From positions 4,445,152-4,509,151 of the forward strand of contig NW_004955427.1 in NCBI RefSeq assembly GCF_000276665.1: a stretch of DNA of 64,000 nucleotides, given 5' to 3'. The first letter of the stretch is position 1, and each line of letters starts with the position of its first letter. A program made the translations under genes and the position numbers. Below, in pieces: positions 60,451 through 64,000 of this stretch. Under the pieces are notes generated by a model, which saw only the letters and a program-made list of their open reading frames with translations, had not been told where the DNA came from and did no database searches. Source of the DNA: Chinchilla lanigera. Taxonomy: Eukaryota; Chordata; Mammalia; Rodentia; Chinchillidae.

Positions 60451-61329
60451 TACTGACATATGACAACACCTGTGCTTGGAAGGTTTAATTGCTCCTGCAG
60501 TCTGCATACTCTGACTTTGTCCTTGTTCACCCAGAAACTCGAAGACGCATGCTCATTTTTGCTGAGCCTTTGGCCTATGGTAGCTTTACCATTATTCTTT
60601 TGTTGGTATGCTATTGCTGTTTCAACAATACAGGGTGCCCTAAGCCACAGTTTATTCCAAATCTGCAGTTTTGTTGTTCAGAATAAATTACAGAAATGGC
60701 TAAAAACAACAGTTCATCCCCAGAATCTCCACTTGGGGATAGTGTAGTGACAGACACCATGCCTAAAATCACCACCCTGCGGAAGATCACCGTGGGATTC
60801 CACCCAGCCTGGGGCATCAGCTAGGAGGCACGAGCCCCAGACTTCCCTGCTGGGACTTCCTGGGGCAAGGGTCACTAGAGCTTCAAATCTCAATCGTGCT
60901 TCCCACATGCATGTTGAAATTAATTTGCAATGAGGATTCCTTATTTTCTTTTGTTTTCCCTTGTCTTCCTCCTCCTATTAAAATTGGGAATCTCTATACC
61001 AGTTCACCCTTTACTGTGCTGATGTCTATTTTTTGTTGCTGTTTTGTTTGTTCTATTTATTTATTTTTGTAGAAGGTGGAGCAGGTAACTTGTTTACTAG
61101 TTTTATAGATTTACAGATGAGGAGAAATTTTACTCCTGGATGAATTACACTCACATCTATCTATACATAATTTCGTTGAATTTAGTGGTGCGATCTAGGG
61201 CATGCTGTGCTGATACTGATGAGAGATTTTGAATTTGAGTTGAAGCATGAATAGGTAAAGAGTTTTGGTGACCTTGGGATGTGATTAACGCATTGGCCTG
61301 TGGGATGATGTGAATCTTTTGATACTACA
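60451..61329. other. Intergenic sequence, partly GC-richer
   Basis: 60640-60910 is GC-richer and might be a degraded LTR, but I cannot place it. No gene seen. Confidence 0.4.
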
Positions 61330-61820
61330 AGGGGGAACTGCGGTAGTGGAATAATATCCCCCCAAGACATGTTTGAATCTTAATGCTCCAAATCTTTGAA
61401 TATGTTATGTTACGTGGCAAGCAAGGATTAACTTTGCAGATAAATTGTAAGCTTGCCCCTGTATTGAGATAAGAATATCACCTTTGGCTATTTTCCTGGG
61501 AACAATCAAAAGTCTGTAGGTGTGAAGGACAAAAGCATGAGAAATACAGCGATAAAATAAAAGTCTCTATCACACACTGCTGCTTTGCAAAATTAAACAA
61601 AGCCACAGGGCTGGGAACATGGGGAATCTCTAGCAATTAGGAAAGGTGAGGGAATGGGCTCTTCCTCTGGTCTTCAGGAGAAATACACATTTACCAGTGC
61701 TTAATTTATTTTTAGTGAGACCCATTTTGGACTTCCCAAGTCCTGAAACGTAACATAAATTTGTACTGTTTCATGTGGTTAGATTCCTGGAAATTTGCTA
61801 CAGTAATGATTAAATAATAT
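61330..61820 (+). mobile_element. MLT1-type (ERVL-MaLR) LTR
   Basis: 'tgaatatgttatgttacgtg' followed by 'gcaagcaaggattaactttg', 'tagtgagacccattttggac' and 'aacataaatttgtactgttt', with 'ggaaatttgctacagtaatg' at the end. Landmark order matches MLT1. Confidence 0.8.
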
Positions 61821-62489
61821 TAGATACCATTAGGGCAATGTTGAGGTTTTGCTTTTGCAATATTTTTTACTTAAGATGTTTTGTTAAGGGAAGTTGTCTC
61901 CTCACTCTTCTCTTTACTGTTTCAAAAGTCGTTTTCGAAGGTATTATTTTTCCTTATGTTCCAAAACTAGTTTTGACATGGCGCAAAATTCCAGTTAGGC
62001 ATATTTTCTTTTACTACTGTAAAATGCCATTCTATAGTATTCCCATGTGTAGGGATTTTACAGATAGCTCAGCTATGTTTCTTATCGTTGCATCAAGAAT
62101 TCTGCTCTAAATCTTATTTCATTCTGTGGTGGCTTTTTAATTTTTGTCTTCCTGCAATTTGAAAATCAGGTACTGAACTAGGTCCATAGCTGTGTGTGTT
62201 TTGTATTTTCCACTTGCTATTTACTAAATTTATGGGATTTGTAGTTTGAGCCCTAATGTCTTCAAATATTTATTTTTGCTTTATTCTTGTTCTCATTTTC
62301 TTTGAGAGTTTAACTGTCAGCATTTTAGACTGCTTTCCATCCCTTTTGGATGCTCAGTTGTATTTTTTCACTTGGTGCTTTTTTTCTCCTTGCATTTCTT
62401 TTTCCATTATTGATCTTCATGTTCAGTGGTTCTTTTCTTCTTTACAGTGTGAAGTTTATAAATTTATATGTCTACATCTGTGTAGGACA
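61821..62489. other. Intergenic T-rich sequence
   Basis: No gene. 61970-62100 may be a further old L1 antisense piece ('ccattctatagtattcccat'), but the signal is weak. Confidence 0.4.
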
Positions 62490-62745
62490 CCATAAAAGAA
62501 CTTAAACTATGTAATATTTAAGTAACAGAGGTTTATGTCTCACAGTATTGGAGGCTGGTAGATCTAAGATCAAGGCACTTGCAGTGTCTGGAAAAGGTCC
62601 CTTCTTCACAGGTAAACATTGTCTTCTTGTTGTGTCCTCACCCACGAAGAGAACTCTCGGGGGACTCTTTTCCAGGGCCAATTTTCCAAGGTCCACTTTA
62701 GGAGGTTGTGGGGGACCTATAACTGACCACTGTGTCACGTTGCAT
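62490..62745 (-). mobile_element. MaLR-type LTR fragment, antisense
   Basis: 'gaggtttatgtctcacagta', 'ttggaggctggtagatctaa', 'gatcaaggcacttgcagtgt' and 'tgttgtgtcctcacccacg' match the antisense plan of MLT1-like LTRs. Truncated. Confidence 0.65.
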
Positions 62746-62769
62746 CAGCAGCCATCTTAGGAGTTAAGT

Positions 62770-63125
62770 TTCTGTCTTATGAGATAAGTTTCTCTTTCTT
62801 CATGCCCTGTCTATTTCCCCGAAGTCGCGCGCCCTTCCGCATTGGGAGTGGCCACCTTTGCCTAGCTACTCCCGCCTCTATAACTTGGACTGCCCACTGT
62901 TGCTTAGTTACTCGAGCCTTTGTCTGGTTGCTTAGTTACTCCCGCCTTAAGAACTTCCGCATTTCTCGATGCCCTCTATATCTACTGGCACTTCCAGCTA
63001 AAAAATGAGACTTGATCAGAATCCTGTCTTGTCTCCATTCTTTGGGTCTCTTGTCCTTTTATAATCCCCGCTCCCTCTCTAGGGTCCTCGTTGACTGTAC
63101 CCGCCGGCCGGGATAGGAGGTTGAG
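62770..63125 (+). mobile_element. ERVK (IAP-like) LTR
   Basis: The R-U5 part shows 'gagacttgatcagaatcctg', 'tcttgtctccattctttggg' and 'tctcttgtccttttataatc', typical of class II (ERVK) rodent LTRs. The U3 part is CpG-bearing and contains three copies of a 'gcttagttactcccgcct'-like motif at 62860, 62902 and 62930, a likely enhancer repeat. No internal retroviral sequence follows, so it reads as a solo LTR. The end coordinates are approximate. Confidence 0.75.
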
Positions 63126-63869
63126 CATTCACGGCCTAATTATTTCACAAAACTCCACCTTTTAACATCACTGCTGCGATTGTTGTGATTCAACAGATGA
63201 CTTTAGAAGTGGAGACCACATTGAGTTCATAGCAACATCAAAGGCATTACTAAATTCTACAGGTAAATTTTTCAATATAATTCTTAGTTTCTATCTCGGT
63301 TGGAGTTCTCCATCTTTTTTTGCATCTTGTCAGCATTTTTGGAGACTTAACCTATTAATTAACCTGTAATGAAGCAACATGATCTTAGATGTTCTCTCAC
63401 AGCCCCGATATCTGAGTGATGTCTGAGACTGGCTACAGAGATTTGTTTGTGTCTTGACAATATCTTTTTCTAAGTTCTTTGTGTGTCAAGTAATATATAG
63501 TTTGTAGGATGGCATCTTGTATAAGAACATAGACCTATCTATATCTATCTACCCCTCTGTCTGTCTATGGATCATCAATGCCTAGAAATGTGAAACTTAT
63601 TTTTGCTAAGGCTTTCCCATGGGAAGTTAAATCATTCTATTCAGAAGATGATTTACAATTTTTTTGCTATGTTTACTCTTGTTTTACTACCAAATATCTC
63701 TTTGGTTTGGTATGTAGACTGATCAGCTAGCAGACTTTACACAATCTGTGTATAATCCTCCACTTAAGCACCTGTGCTTTTTAAAATCATAGATGCTATT
63801 TTCCCATGTGGATGCTCTTTCCCAAGGGAGACACTGGGAAAGTCTCTGTTGTCCTGCAGCTCTTGATTT
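63126..63869. other. Intergenic AT-rich sequence
   Basis: No gene. A degenerate TATC/TCTG run lies at 63535-63570. Confidence 0.5.
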
Positions 63870-63921
63870 TCCTTTCTTTTCTTTTCTTTTCTTTTCTTTT
63901 TTTTTCTTTTCTTTTTTTTTG
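63870..63921. repeat. (TTTTC)n low-complexity tract
   Basis: A pentanucleotide 'cttttcttttcttttctttt' run with interruptions, forming the tail of the adjacent antisense SINE. Confidence 0.95.
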
Positions 63922-64000
63922 TCTTTTTGAGACAGGGTCTCACTATGCAGTTCAGGCTGGCCTTGAGCTCACTTTGTAGCCCAGGCTGGTCTCGAACTCA
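63922..64000 (-). mobile_element. 7SL-derived (B1/Alu-like) SINE, cut by window edge
   Basis: 'tttttgagacagggtctcac', 'aggctggccttgagctcact' and 'tagcccaggctggtctcgaa' are antisense 7SL landmarks. Nearly identical to 15520-15672 over the shared part. The head lies beyond the window. Confidence 0.97.

Overview
The window looks like AT-rich intergenic DNA from a mammalian nuclear genome, and I find no intact protein-coding gene in it. The host is most likely a non-murid rodent. Many copies of a short tRNA-derived SINE of the rodent ID type are present, together with 7SL-derived (B1-like) SINEs, degraded L1 LINEs, many ERVL-MaLR-type LTRs and several dinucleotide microsatellites. The ID consensus here ('gcctgcctggcaagcgcaag') differs from the mouse/rat form I remember. 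A castorimorph such as beaver is possible, but I cannot prove the species from this sequence.

Layout: 0-12.9 kb holds AT-rich sequence with MaLR LTRs (527-870, 2420-2725, 11813-12195), two decayed ID SINEs, an old antisense L1, and a 197-bp direct repeat with LTR-like signals (7114-7310 and 9601-9797). 12.9-15.8 kb holds two clusters of mariner-type transposase remnants, each with head-to-head copies, one split by a B1-like SINE. 17-23.2 kb holds an MLT1-type LTR, ID SINEs and L1 pieces. 23.2-28.7 kb and 30.5-31.2 kb are the longest repeat-poor stretches and are where regulatory elements would be sought; one contains a near-perfect RFX X-box. 36.1-39 kb is a LINE/SINE/LTR pile-up, including an L1 endonuclease-region remnant broken by an LTR. 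47.6-50.6 kb has an L1 with a 5' inversion that is itself interrupted by an LTR, followed by a tandem-repeat-rich unit. 56.6-57.2 kb is a processed pseudogene of ribosomal protein L12 (minus strand). 57.3-60.4 kb is a long antisense old L1. 62.8-63.1 kb is an ERVK/IAP-like LTR, and the right edge cuts a B1-like SINE.

Nothing in the window forms a pathway or operon. Its content is a record of retrotransposon and DNA-transposon insertions, with a few candidate regulatory or exon-like segments that need comparative data. All family assignments come from reading the sequence against remembered consensus features; no alignment or database search was run. Element boundaries are accurate to roughly 10-30 bp unless a target-site duplication (TSD) is stated.
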